Shown here in pieces: positions 25,681 to 34,231 of a stretch of 64,000 bases of DNA (the first letter of the stretch is position 1; the number at the start of each line of letters is the position of its first letter). The position numbers and the translations under genes were made by a program. The stretch is from positions 1 through 64,000 of the forward strand of contig JBFWYD010000057.1 of NCBI GenBank assembly GCA_050186825.1, given 5' to 3'. The DNA is from NORP233 sp050186825. GTDB taxonomy: Bacteria; Planctomycetota; J058. Under the pieces are notes generated by a model. That model did no database searches and was not told where the DNA came from. It saw only the letters and a program-made list of their open reading frames with translations.

Positions 25681-27090
25681 ATGACCGAGAAGGTGGTGCT
25701 GCGCGGGCTGTCGGAGATCCGGCAGCACTTCTTCCGCGACCCGACGCCGATCTACTACGTGTGCGACATGAGCTACTACCTCATGGGCATAGACGAGTGG
25801 GTGCGCGGCTTCCGCTACATCAACATGAGCGACTGCTTCGACGGCACGCACCCGCACGTGCTCGTGCCCAAGCAGCGCCCGCCCTACTTCGACTTCCCCT
25901 CGCTGGAGGCGATCAACACGCACCTGCTCGAGGACGAGGAGGTGCGGGCCGCGATCCGCGCCCGCGGCCCGGGCAAGGTCGTGTTCCTGCTCTTCGACGA
26001 GCGCGCGGTGGAGCTGGCCAAGGGGCTCGACCTCGAGGTGATCCTCCCGCCGCTCGCGGTCCGGCGCGAGGCGGACGGCAAGGTCAGCGCCACGCGCATC
26101 GGCGACCGCGCCGGCGTGCCCAGCGTGCCCAACGTGCTGGGGCGGATCGACAGCTACGAGGCCCTGCGCGAGGTCGCCGGGCATCTCGGCCCGGACGTCG
26201 TGATCCAGACCCCCTTCGGCGACTCGGGCACGACCACCTACTTCGTCTCCAGCGAGGCCGACTGGGCCAAGTGCGCCGCGGAGGTCGCGAAGGAGCCCGA
26301 GGTCAAGGTCATGAAGCGGATCCGCTGCCGCGCCTCGGCCCAGGAGGCCTGCGTGACCCGCCAGGGCACGGTGGTCGGCCCGCTCATGACCGAGATCGTG
26401 GGCTTCCCCGAGCTCACCCCCTACAAGGGCGGCTGGGCCGGGAACGAGGTCACCGCCGACGCCTTCCCCGCCAGCGTGCGCAACGCGGCCCGCGAGAAGA
26501 CCTTCCGCGTGGGCGAAGAGCTGCGGAAGATCGGCTACCGCGGCTACTTCGAGATCGACTACCTGACCGACCTCGACACGGGCGAGCTCTACATGGGCGA
26601 GATCAACCCGCGGATCACCGGCGCCAGCGGCATGACCAACCTGGCCGCCTTCGCCCACGCGGACGCCCCGCTGTTCCTGTTCCACCTGCTCGAGTTCAGC
26701 GACGTCGAGTTCGAGCTCGACGTGGCCGAGCTCAACCGGCGCTGGTCGGACCCCAAGAACATCGACGACTGGAGCCAGCTGGTCATCAAGTTCACCGAGG
26801 ACCGCCAGGCGCGCACCGTGGCCGCCCCGCGGACGGGCGTGTGGCGCCTGGACGAGGACGGCGCCAAGTTCGAGCGCCTCCAGACCCACCGCCGCACCGT
26901 CGACGACGAGCAGCACGCCTTCTTCCTGCGCCACATGACGGTCGGCGAGGAGCTCTGCAAGGGCATGGACCTGGGGATCCTGGTCACCCGCGGCCGGCTG
27001 ATGACCGACGACTACCAGCTGACCGAGCGCGCCCGGCGCTGGATCGCCGAGATTCGCGCCCAGTTCCGCTTCGAGGACGTGCCCCAGTAG
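25681..27090 (+). CDS. ATP-grasp (biotin-carboxylase-like) ligase
   Basis: A 469-residue ATP-grasp enzyme. The C-terminal ATP-grasp half shows GYRGYFEIDYLTD and the metal-binding GEINPRITGASGMTN. The central VVIQTPFGDSGTTTYFV fits the nucleotide-binding loop. No biotin attachment domain is present, so it is a ligase of the carboxylate-amine or peptide type rather than a full carboxylase. The ATG is 32 bases after the decarboxylase stop, in the same operon. It may join a carboxylic acid to the amine made by the decarboxylase (inference). Confidence 0.82.
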   Translation: MTEKVVLRGLSEIRQHFFRDPTPIYYVCDMSYYLMGIDEWVRGFRYINMSDCFDGTHPHVLVPKQRPPYFDFPSLEAINTHLLEDEEVRAAIRARGPGKVVFLLFDERAVELAKGLDLEVILPPLAVRREADGKVSATRIGDRAGVPSVPNVLGRIDSYEALREVAGHLGPDVVIQTPFGDSGTTTYFVSSEADWAKCAAEVAKEPEVKVMKRIRCRASAQEACVTRQGTVVGPLMTEIVGFPELTPYKGGWAGNEVTADAFPASVRNAAREKTFRVGEELRKIGYRGYFEIDYLTDLDTGELYMGEINPRITGASGMTNLAAFAHADAPLFLFHLLEFSDVEFELDVAELNRRWSDPKNIDDWSQLVIKFTEDRQARTVAAPRTGVWRLDEDGAKFERLQTHRRTVDDEQHAFFLRHMTVGEELCKGMDLGILVTRGRLMTDDYQLTERARRWIAEIRAQFRFEDVPQ

Positions 27091-27094
27091 GCGC

Positions 27095-28132
27095 TCAGCC
27101 GAGCGGCGAGAAGTAGGTGAGTTGGCCCACGAGCGCCCAGGGCAGGAGCGCAGCCAGCCACACCAGCAGCGCCCAGGCCGCGAGCTCGGCCCGCTCCCAG
27201 CGCGGGTCGCGCTCGGCGCCGCGGGCGGCGTCGAAGCCGATGAACAGCGCTCCCATCACGCTCAGGGGCCCCGTCAGCATCAGCGCGGCGACGCGCGGAA
27301 GGTGCGCCTGGTCGCGCTTGACGAGCACGAACAGCGCCACGCCCGCCAGCCACAGCAGCCCGTAGCCGCCGACCCAGCCCAGGCGCCAGCGCTCGGGCGG
27401 GAGCCGCCGCAGCCGCGCCACCACCAGCCCGCCCACCAGCAGCCCGAGCAGGAAGAACACCGGGCCGTTCAGCCACTCCCCGGCAGGGAGCGCCCAGGCC
27501 GGCAGGAGGGTCCGGTAGCGCAGGAGCTCGAGGTCCATGTCCGCCGCGGTCTGCGCGCGCAGGAGCGCCTTGGCGACCAGCGCGAAGGCCAGCGCGACGA
27601 CCACCGCGCCCGGGTGCGTGACCTCGCTCGGCCGCTCCAGCCGCGCCACGTGCTCCCGCGCCACGCCGCCCAGGAACCAGCCCAGGCCCGCGCAGAGCAA
27701 GCCCGGGACCAGGAAGGCCAGGGTCGGGTTGCCGAGCACCCGCACCAGCGGCTCCGAGAACCCCGCCGGCGCGGCGCAGGCGCCCCACACGAAGCCGAGC
27801 GCCGCCCCGACCCAGCGCCAGCGGCGCTCACCCCACTCGAGGGACTCCCCCGCGAGCTCGAGGGCGCGCCCCGCCGCCTCCGGGTCCAGGGCTCCCTCCG
27901 GGTCCAGGGCTCCCTCCGCGTCCAGGGCCGCCGTCGCAGGCGAGCGCTCGACGACGAAGCGCCCCGCGCAGCCGAGCGTGCTGCACCGGCGGAGCTCCTG
28001 TGCGCACTCCGGATGCACGACGGCCCCGCAGGCGTCGCAACGCGCGAGCGCGGCCTCGCCGAGCGCGTCGTGGCAGAAGACGCACTCGACCGGGCCCTTG
28101 CCAGCCGCGACGTGGACCACCGGCTCGCTCAC
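27095..28132 (-). CDS. membrane protein with N-terminal RING/zinc-ribbon-like domain
   Basis: A 345-residue protein. The N-terminus has a treble-clef-like cysteine set: CVFCHDALG, ARCDACGAVVHPECAQEL and RCSTLGC. This is the C-C...C-C-H-C...C-C order of prokaryotic RING-finger proteins. A short repeat with alternating LDAEG/LDPEG units follows, and then about seven hydrophobic segments to the C-terminus. The GTG start at 28132 is chosen as the first start before the cysteine motif. The gene converges on the ATP-grasp gene with a four-base gap. A regulatory or ubiquitin-like-linked role would be speculative. Confidence 0.7.
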   Translation of the reverse strand: MSEPVVHVAAGKGPVECVFCHDALGEAALARCDACGAVVHPECAQELRRCSTLGCAGRFVVERSPATAALDAEGALDPEGALDPEAAGRALELAGESLEWGERRWRWVGAALGFVWGACAAPAGFSEPLVRVLGNPTLAFLVPGLLCAGLGWFLGGVAREHVARLERPSEVTHPGAVVVALAFALVAKALLRAQTAADMDLELLRYRTLLPAWALPAGEWLNGPVFFLLGLLVGGLVVARLRRLPPERWRLGWVGGYGLLWLAGVALFVLVKRDQAHLPRVAALMLTGPLSVMGALFIGFDAARGAERDPRWERAELAAWALLVWLAALLPWALVGQLTYFSPLG

Positions 28133-28271
28133 GCGGGCCACGATAAGCGTCAGGTCCCGCGAGCGGGACCGGCGAGCGGGACCGGCCCAACGCGCAAGAG
28201 CCGGCCCGAGATACACGTCCCAGCGCCGCCCCCCAGACCGGTTCTCACTCGCGGCGGGCGCACTCCGGGCG

Positions 28272-28817
28272 CTAGCCGACCCCGATCGCCGCCTTGGCCT
28301 GCACGGCCTTGTCGCGCACCCAGTCGCGCAGCCGGGTGGCCTCGAGCGTCCACTCCTCGTCCAGGCGCACGCCCAGGAAGTGCTCGTAGAGCTCGTCGAT
28401 CGCGAGCCGCAGCTCCTCGCCCGCGGCGAGCTTGTCGGCCAGCGCGTCCTCGGGGTCCTCCTCGGGGTCGGCCTCGACCACCTTCACGCCCTTGAGGTCG
28501 AGGTCGGCCGCGTCCAGCGTGAACAGCCACTCGCGCCCCGCGCGCGCGGCCACGAAGCGCGACTTCTTGAGCAGCAGCCCCGAGGCCAGCGCGTTGGCCG
28601 CCTCGGGCCGGCGGGTGGGCGTGCCGCCCTTGAGCGCGGCCTTGACCGCGTCGTCCTCCCACCCGACCAGGGTCAGGGAGTCCTCGACGGCCAGGCTCAG
28701 CCCGCCGCTGGGGAGGTCGAAGGTCCCGCCCTCCACCTCGCACCGGAACCAGATCCAGGTCAGGAACTCGCTCGCCAGGAAGCTGCGCTCGAGCGCAAAG
28801 GCCAGGTCCTCGCTCAT
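28272..28817 (-). CDS. RdgC-like protein, C-terminal half encoded separately
   Basis: A 181-residue protein matching the C-terminal half of RdgC-type recombination-associated proteins. It shows LASEFLTWIWFRCEVEGG, a central EANALASGLLLKKSRF-like stretch, EWLFTLDAADLDLKGVKV, and the ending LYEHFLGVRLDEEWTLE. RdgC binds double-stranded DNA as a ring and limits RecA. The ATG has its own ggaggcag ribosome site and begins ten bases after the stop of the partner, in a different frame, so the two are separate coupled genes. The usual protein is one chain. Confidence 0.68.
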   Translation of the reverse strand: MSEDLAFALERSFLASEFLTWIWFRCEVEGGTFDLPSGGLSLAVEDSLTLVGWEDDAVKAALKGGTPTRRPEAANALASGLLLKKSRFVAARAGREWLFTLDAADLDLKGVKVVEADPEEDPEDALADKLAAGEELRLAIDELYEHFLGVRLDEEWTLEATRLRDWVRDKAVQAKAAIGVG

Positions 28818-28827
28818 CTCTGCCTCC

Positions 28828-29487
28828 TTACACCGCGGCCAGCGCCGGCTCGGCGGCGGCCTTGTTGGTGGCGCTGGAGAGCGCCAGGCTCACGGGGCGC
28901 GCCTCGCGCAGCGCCTGCACGCGGTCGTTCTGCTTGGCCCAGGCCGCGGCGCACAGCCCCGGCGACTGCGGCTCGAGCGAGAGCTCGAAGCTGCGCTCGA
29001 AGAGCGAGCGGAAGGCCTCGACCACCGCCTTGCTCGTGCCCTGCAGGTAGAGCTTCTTGGCCTTGATGTTCCAGAACACGCCGTAGGCCTTCTGCGCCGG
29101 CGGGGTCTCGGCCAGCAGCTCGCGCTTGACCTGCAGCTTCAGCTCCCGCTTGCGCTTGGCCCCGAGCTTCTCGAGGCCCTCGGCCTCGAGGGTCTCCGTG
29201 ATGGCCACCGCGGTGTGGGCGGCGAGCACCGGCCCGGGCACGCGCCGCGTGTCGACGCGCAGGGCGAAGATCGCGTAGCGCCCGCGGAAGACCTTGATCG
29301 GCGAGAAGTCGCCGTCGAAGAGGTGGTTCGGCCCGACCCACCCGGTCTGGATCCCCTCCTCGACGGTCTCGATCCCGGAGAAGGCGAACTGCTCGAGCTT
29401 CTCGAGGATCCGCTCGGTGGTGGGCACGGCCTTCTTGCCGCCCACGTTGAAGGCCCTGAAGCTCAAGGCTCCCTTTCCGACCAGCAC
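28828..29487 (-). CDS. rdgC: RdgC-like protein, N-terminal half encoded separately
   Basis: A 219-residue protein resembling the N-terminal RdgC region: LEKLEQFAFSGIETVEEG followed by GWVGPNHLF, a P-x-V-L-x-A-H segment, and KLGAKRKRELKLQVKRELL. It ends with FWNIKAKKLYLQGTSKAV. The GTG at 29487 has a gaggtg ribosome site; an ATG 18 codons upstream is less well placed. The downstream gene supplies the C-terminal half. The pair probably assembles into one DNA-binding ring protein. Confidence 0.65.
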   Translation of the reverse strand: MLVGKGALSFRAFNVGGKKAVPTTERILEKLEQFAFSGIETVEEGIQTGWVGPNHLFDGDFSPIKVFRGRYAIFALRVDTRRVPGPVLAAHTAVAITETLEAEGLEKLGAKRKRELKLQVKRELLAETPPAQKAYGVFWNIKAKKLYLQGTSKAVVEAFRSLFERSFELSLEPQSPGLCAAAWAKQNDRVQALREARPVSLALSSATNKAAAEPALAAV

Positions 29488-29636
29488 GCTGCACCTCGCT
29501 TGGCTAGTGATCCAATTCGCGGCGCAAGGTAGATGGCCCATCCGACATCCCGGCGATGGCTCATCGCCCGGCCGTCGTAGCTCCCGCCCTGCGACCGGCT
29601 TGCGCCGGGCCGCCTCGCCCGGGAGACTCGGGCCCC

Positions 29637-30242
29637 GTGACGCAGCCCGCGCCCCCGAACGCCCCGCCCAGCGAGGCCCTGCTCGAGGACGAGCAGGACG
29701 ACGACCCCGAGGTCCTCGAGCGCGTCTCGGGCCCGCTGCCGCACATGGCCTTCGCCTTCGCCGGCGGCTGCGTGGCCGTGGCCGCGCTGATCGTGGTCAC
29801 CGCGATCGGGGCCGTGGCCAGCCTGCCCACGCTGCGCGAGGCGCAGAACCGCGCCCTGGAGCGCAAGGCGATCGCCTCGCTGCGGGCGATCGCGGTCGCC
29901 CAGCGCCGCTTCCGCGAGGAGGACCGCGACCGCAACGGCAAGCACGACTACGGCACCCTCAGCCAGCTCGCCATGGCCGGGCTGCTCGACCCCGACCTCG
30001 CCTCGGGCCTCAAGGACGGCTACCTGTTCGAGGCCGGGGTCGGCCTGCTCTCCCCCGAGGAGGAGTGGATGGCGGTGGCCAACCCCGTGGCCAGCTACAT
30101 GGGCGACCGCTGCTTCGTGCTCAACCACGAGGGGAGCATTCACTACCAGCAGTGGGGCCAGCGCCTGAGCCTCGAGCTCGAGCGCTGCACCATCCCCGGC
30201 GGCACCCAGCGCCTGCTCCGCTCCGAGGAGGCCGATCGCTAG
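29637..30242 (+). CDS. pilin-like single-pass membrane protein
   Basis: A 201-residue protein. A Pro/Glu/Asp-rich N-terminal segment of about 50 residues precedes one membrane helix (FAFAGGCVAVAALIVVTAIG). An amphipathic helix follows (RALERKAIASLRAIAVAQRRF) and then a globular domain with Gly-Tyr and Asp/Asn patches. This resembles type II secretion/type IV pseudopilin-like proteins of Planctomycetota, but the usual prepilin peptidase site is not clear. The GTG start at 29637 opens directly before the Pro-rich part. The function is unknown. Confidence 0.6.
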   Translation: MTQPAPPNAPPSEALLEDEQDDDPEVLERVSGPLPHMAFAFAGGCVAVAALIVVTAIGAVASLPTLREAQNRALERKAIASLRAIAVAQRRFREEDRDRNGKHDYGTLSQLAMAGLLDPDLASGLKDGYLFEAGVGLLSPEEEWMAVANPVASYMGDRCFVLNHEGSIHYQQWGQRLSLELERCTIPGGTQRLLRSEEADR

Positions 30243-30332
30243 CGCCTGCCAAGGAACAGGTTACGCACCCGGCGAGCATCGGCCAAGGGCGCTGGCTACC
30301 CTCGATTCAGGCCGCTGCGCCTGGGGTCTCCG

Positions 30333-30677
30333 GTGGTGTTCTTCCTGGTCGAGCTCGAGTCCCTGTTCAGCCCTCCTTGGGGCTCGGACAACCCTCGCCG
30401 GGAGGACCCGCGCGCGCGCGCGCTGGCCGAGCGGATCTCCCGCGCCTTCCGCGCGCGCGGGCGCGCGCCGAGCAGCCGCGAGCAGGAGCGCGAGCTGCAC
30501 GACCTCGACCAGCGCCGCCCCGGCGCCGTCGTCCTGCGCAGCACGCCCGACGAGCGCGCCCTCGCGCGCCGCGTGGCCCGGGCCTTCGCGCGCGAGCACC
30601 GCGTCCGCCGCCTCCCGCGCGGCGCGGAGCTCCAGGCGCTCGCGACACGCCGCCTGGGCTGCGTCCGCGGCGCCTAG
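30333..30677 (+). CDS. hypothetical protein, doubtful
   Basis: A possible 114-residue Arg-rich basic protein starting at a GTG. It contains SLFSPPWGSDNP and then charged helices without a known motif. It has no clear ribosome site. The composition fits a real protein about as well as a shadow frame, so confidence is low. A hairpin with a seven-base stem (ggctcgc / gcgagcc) follows at 30725-30742 and could terminate it. Confidence 0.3.
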   Translation: MVFFLVELESLFSPPWGSDNPRREDPRARALAERISRAFRARGRAPSSREQERELHDLDQRRPGAVVLRSTPDERALARRVARAFAREHRVRRLPRGAELQALATRRLGCVRGA

Positions 30678-30761
30678 CCAGAGGGCGTCCTCGGCACGAC
30701 CTGGATCGCTCGACCGCTTTCCGCGGCTCGCTTGCGCGAGCCTGTCATCAGCTAAATCGGT

Positions 30762-30803
30762 TCGCCTCCGCTCCGGCTCGCAGACTCGCCTCCGCTCCGG
30801 CTC
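30762..30803. repeat. 18-bp direct repeat
   Basis: The 18 bases tcgcctccgctccggctc occur twice, at 30762-30779 and 30786-30803, six bases apart. They lie in the roughly 250-base gap before the HtrA-like gene, which otherwise shows nothing recognised. Confidence 0.7.
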
Positions 30804-30924
30804 CCGATTCTCGTGGACCTAGAGCGTCCTGCACACGGTTGCGAGCCAGCTCATGCCTGCGGGCGCCCTCGTCACTCCCGCCGCTCCCGGACGTGGTGAA
30901 ATGCCGGGCCTTCGAGGAGGCCCC

Positions 30925-32328
30925 ATGCTCCTGCGTCCGCTGCCCCTGGCCCTCGTCACGCTGAGCGTCTGCGCCGTGGCCCGGGCCGACGAAGAGGCCG
31001 CTCGCCGCCGCGCCCTGGCCGAGCGCCTGGGCCCGTCCCTGGTGCGGGTCGAGGCGCGCGTGCGCGTGAACGTGACCCGCCTCCCCGGCGTGGGCCCCGG
31101 CGCGCGCCGCACCCACACCGTCTCGCTCCCCGGCGTGGTCGTGGGCGGCGACGGCCTGGTCGCCTGCTCCGCCCTGGACCTCGACCCGGCCCGCGTCGCC
31201 TACGCGCTGCTCGGCTCGACCGCCCCGGCCGACGTGGTGGAGGTCCGGGTGGCCGGCGCCGACGGGCGGATCCGCGCTGCCACCTGGCTGGGCCGGGACC
31301 CGGGCTCGCAGCTCGCCTTCCTCCGGCTCGCCGAGCCCGCCCGCGCCGGCCTCAAGCCCCTCGCCCTGCCCGAGCAGGCGCCGCGCCCCGCCCTGGGCGA
31401 CCCGCTCTACGCGCTCTATCTGGCCGGCGAGGACTACGGCTACCAGCCGGCGGTCGAGGAGACCCGCGTGGCCGTGGCCCACGCCCCCCACGCGGCCCTG
31501 ACGCCCCCCCTGCCCCACGCCCACGGCGCCCTGCTCGTGGACCGCGAGGGGGGCGTCCTGGGCCTCCTCCTGCCCGGGGCAGGCGCCGAGCAGGTCGACC
31601 CCCTCCGCCCGGACCGCCTGGCCGCGGCGGCCACGGGCCGGCTCGTGGGCTGCGACGTGGTCCGCGCGGCCGCCCAGCGGCCCCCGAAGGAGCCGGCCCT
31701 CGGGGGCGGCGGAGGGCGCCGGGCGCGGGCCTGGTTGGGCACGCGCACCAAGGTGGTCACCCCCGAGCTCGCCAAGAGCCTGGGCCTCGACGTGGACGTG
31801 GGTGTCTACGTCGAGGAGGTCCTCGAGGGCGCGGGGCGGGCCGCGGGGCTGGCCAAGGGCGACGTGCTGCTGCGCCTCGACGGCGAGCCCCTCGACCTCG
31901 ACCCCGGCCACTCCTTCGACGACCTGATCGGGGACTACGTGGCAGGCGACGAGGTCAAGCTGCTCGTGCGCCGGGCCGGCAAGAACCAGGAGCTCAGCGC
32001 GAAGCTCGGCAGCAGCCCGCTGCGCCCCGAGGAGGCCGCCCGGCTGCGGATCCCCGAGCTGGGCCTGACCCTGCGCGCCCTGACCTTCTTCGACCCCGCC
32101 GCGGCCACCCTGGAGAGCGCTCCCCCCGGGGCCGCGGTCGTCCTGGACCTCGACCCGGACGGGGCCGCCAGCCGCGCCGGCCTCCGCATCGGCGACGCGG
32201 TGCTGGGCGTGGGCGACGAGCCGGCCCAGACCCTCGAAGACCTGCGCCGGCTAGCCCTCCGGGAGGGCCCCCAGCCGCTCAAGGTCCGCCGTGACGGCAA
32301 GGACCTGACCCTGAATGTTCGACGTTGA
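30925..32328 (+). CDS. secreted HtrA-like protein with two PDZ domains, catalytically dead
   Basis: A 467-residue exported protein with a signal peptide (LPLALVTLSVCAVARA). A degenerate trypsin-like barrel spans about residues 25-260. The region that should carry the His reads VACSALDLD, and the place of the GNSGG serine motif reads HAHGALLVD, so neither His nor Ser is present. Two PDZ domains follow, at about 270-360 and 370-460, the second with GAASRAGLRIGDAVLGVGDEP. The ATG at 30925 has a gaggagg ribosome site. It is probably a chaperone or scaffold in the periplasm. Confidence 0.75.
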   Translation: MLLRPLPLALVTLSVCAVARADEEAARRRALAERLGPSLVRVEARVRVNVTRLPGVGPGARRTHTVSLPGVVVGGDGLVACSALDLDPARVAYALLGSTAPADVVEVRVAGADGRIRAATWLGRDPGSQLAFLRLAEPARAGLKPLALPEQAPRPALGDPLYALYLAGEDYGYQPAVEETRVAVAHAPHAALTPPLPHAHGALLVDREGGVLGLLLPGAGAEQVDPLRPDRLAAAATGRLVGCDVVRAAAQRPPKEPALGGGGGRRARAWLGTRTKVVTPELAKSLGLDVDVGVYVEEVLEGAGRAAGLAKGDVLLRLDGEPLDLDPGHSFDDLIGDYVAGDEVKLLVRRAGKNQELSAKLGSSPLRPEEAARLRIPELGLTLRALTFFDPAAATLESAPPGAAVVLDLDPDGAASRAGLRIGDAVLGVGDEPAQTLEDLRRLALREGPQPLKVRRDGKDLTLNVRR

Positions 32329-32435
32329 ACGTGCTCAGGCCGTGGGATAAGGTCTCGCGCCCCATCCTGGGGGCCTCGGAGCCTGGTCACGCCCTTGCTC
32401 CAGTTGCGGCTCAGCTCGTCGCTGAAAGGACCCGC

Positions 32436-33011
32436 ATGAACGCGCCGACGCCTCGCGCCCTGCCCATCGCCGTCTCGTCCGCGCCCGCCGCGGCCGCCGT
32501 CCTCGAGCCGGAGGAGCTCCGAACCAGCAACGAGGTCGAGGACTTCGAGTACAGCCGGTCCAAGGCGGTCTGGTACACCCTGCGCCTGCTCCTGGCGCTG
32601 CCCTTCCTGCCGCTGTGGCCCTTCATGCTGGCCTACGAGGCGCGCGACTGGGGGATCGCCAGGAACTACCCCAAGACGATGGCCTACCTGCTACGCACCA
32701 TGCTCGTGCACATCCGCCACGGGTCCTTCGTGCGCCTGCTGAAGTACAACCTGGTGCTCGGCCCGGACGAGGTCAAGGCGCGGATCTCGCGCCGCCGCGG
32801 CGCCTGCACCCGCTGCGCGAAGTGCTGCCGCCAGTACGACTGCATCTTCCTCGGGCAGGACAAGGAGTCGAAGGACTTCATCTGCAAGATCTACAAGACG
32901 GACTACTGGTACTACGGCACCTGCGGGCGCTACCCGGTCGATCAGACCGACATCGACGACCACGCCTGCCCCGGCTTCTCCTTCCCTGACAGCGGGAAGA
33001 AGTCGGCCTAG
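32436..33011 (+). CDS. cysteine-rich membrane-associated protein
   Basis: A 191-residue protein with a hydrophobic stretch (YTLRLLLALPFLPLWPFML) and a C-terminal cysteine cluster: CTRCAKCCRQYDC, then CKIYKTDYWYYGTCG and HACPGF. The CxxCxxCC pattern resembles YkgJ/UPF0153-type zinc- or iron-chelating proteins, but the overall fold is unrecognised. The ATG at 32436 is preceded by aaagga. It lies 107 bases after the HtrA-like gene on the same strand, possibly in one transcript. Confidence 0.65.
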   Translation: MNAPTPRALPIAVSSAPAAAAVLEPEELRTSNEVEDFEYSRSKAVWYTLRLLLALPFLPLWPFMLAYEARDWGIARNYPKTMAYLLRTMLVHIRHGSFVRLLKYNLVLGPDEVKARISRRRGACTRCAKCCRQYDCIFLGQDKESKDFICKIYKTDYWYYGTCGRYPVDQTDIDDHACPGFSFPDSGKKSA

Positions 33012-33069
33012 CCCGTCACACCTGCGCCCGTCACGCCTGCGCCCCTCACACCTGCGCCCTCACACCTGC
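33011..33069. repeat. 15-bp tandem repeat, four units
   Basis: Units of the form gcccgtcacacctgc, with small variations, are repeated four times between the convergent genes at 33011 and 33060. The last unit runs into the 3' end of the glycosylase gene. Confidence 0.8.
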
Positions 33070-33662
33070 GCAGGCCCGTCCAGGCTGCGCCACAGGTACC
33101 ACGCCGCCGTCGAGCGATAGGGCGCCCAGGCCTCGGCGCGCGCGCGCGCCTGCGCCGGCCGCGGGCGCGCCGCGAGCCCGTCCAGGCGGCGCAGCCCCTC
33201 GAGCACGCCCAGGTCGCCGTCGGGGAAGACGTCCGGCCGCGCCAGGTGGAAGATGCAGAAGATCTGCGCCGTCCAGCGGCCCACGCCCTTGATCTCGGAG
33301 AGGGCCGCCTCGACGCGCGCGTCGCTCCAGCGCCCCATGCGCGCCAGGGGCAGCTCCTCGTCGCGCACGCGGCGGGCGAGCTCGCGCAGGGCGTCGACCT
33401 TGGCCTGCGGCAGCCCCGCGGCGCGCAAGGTCGTCGCGCGACGTTGCAGCACGAGCGCCGGCGTGGGCGGACCGCCGAGCGCCTGCTCCAGGCGCGCGTA
33501 GACGGTCTTCGCCGCCTTGGAGGAGATCCGCTGGGCCACGATCGAGCGGGTCAGCGCGGCGAAGGGGTCGGCCACGCGCCGGCGCCGCAGCGCGCAGGGC
33601 CCGTGGGCGGCGATCAAGCGCGCGAGCGCCAGGTCGGCACCGAGGAAGCGCTCGGCGCTCAT
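33060..33662 (-). CDS. DNA-3-methyladenine glycosylase II-like (HhH-GPD)
   Basis: A 200-residue base-excision glycosylase. The helix-hairpin-helix signature is SEIKGVGRWTAQIF, and the catalytic Asp lies in the FPDGDLGV segment that follows. RSIVAQRISSKAAKTV is also typical. It is shorter than E. coli AlkA, lacking the N-terminal domain, as is common for bacterial family members. The ATG overlaps the stop of the yjbQ-like gene (ATGA), so the two are co-translated. It repairs alkylated purines. Confidence 0.85.
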   Translation of the reverse strand: MSAERFLGADLALARLIAAHGPCALRRRRVADPFAALTRSIVAQRISSKAAKTVYARLEQALGGPPTPALVLQRRATTLRAAGLPQAKVDALRELARRVRDEELPLARMGRWSDARVEAALSEIKGVGRWTAQIFCIFHLARPDVFPDGDLGVLEGLRRLDGLAARPRPAQARARAEAWAPYRSTAAWYLWRSLDGPAQV

Positions 33663-34081
33663 CCGCCCCACACCGTGACCACCAGGCTGCGCGCGCTCGC
33701 GCGCCGGCGGTGCTCGAACAGGTAGAGGCCCTGCCAGGTGCCGAGGCCGAGGCGCCCGCGCACGACGGGGATCAGCTCGCTGGTGCTCGTGAGCGCGGCG
33801 CGTAGGTGCGCGGGCATGTCGTCGGGGCCCTCGGTGGTGTGGGTGTACCAGGGCTCGCGCTCGGGCGCCACGCGGCGGAAGAACTCCTCGAGGTCCCGGC
33901 GCGCCGAGGGGTCGGCGTTCTCCTGGATCAACAGGCTCGCCGAGGTGTGCTGCACGAACACGTGGCAGAGCCCGGTCTCGAGGCCCGCGCGCGCCACGAC
34001 CTCCTCGACCTCACCCGTGATCTCGCGCAGGCCAGCGCTCGTCGTCCGAGCTCCGCCGACGCGCACGATCTCCTGATGCAC
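33659..34081 (-). CDS. YjbQ/UPF0047 family protein
   Basis: A 140-residue protein of the YjbQ family, some members of which have thiamine-phosphate synthase activity. Landmarks are VFVQHTSASLLIQENADPS, TEGPDDMPAHLRAALTSTS and LGTWQGLYLFEHR. The GTG at 34081 gives the standard length. An in-frame extension upstream is Arg/Ala-rich and unlikely. It is coupled to the glycosylase gene. The link with DNA repair is by position only. Confidence 0.88.
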   Translation of the reverse strand: MHQEIVRVGGARTTSAGLREITGEVEEVVARAGLETGLCHVFVQHTSASLLIQENADPSARRDLEEFFRRVAPEREPWYTHTTEGPDDMPAHLRAALTSTSELIPVVRGRLGLGTWQGLYLFEHRRRASARSLVVTVWGG

Positions 34082-34231
34082 GACGCTCCTCCGCGGGCCC
34101 GCGCAGCGCGCGCGACCCAGACGGCGCGCGCGCGACGCGCGAGCGCCGCCAGGCCGCACGCCGAGCGCGCTCCCTGCATCCCGCCGGGGTGCGCGCGTTC
34201 GGGTTCTGGCAGGAATCGAGGCGCTAGGCAA

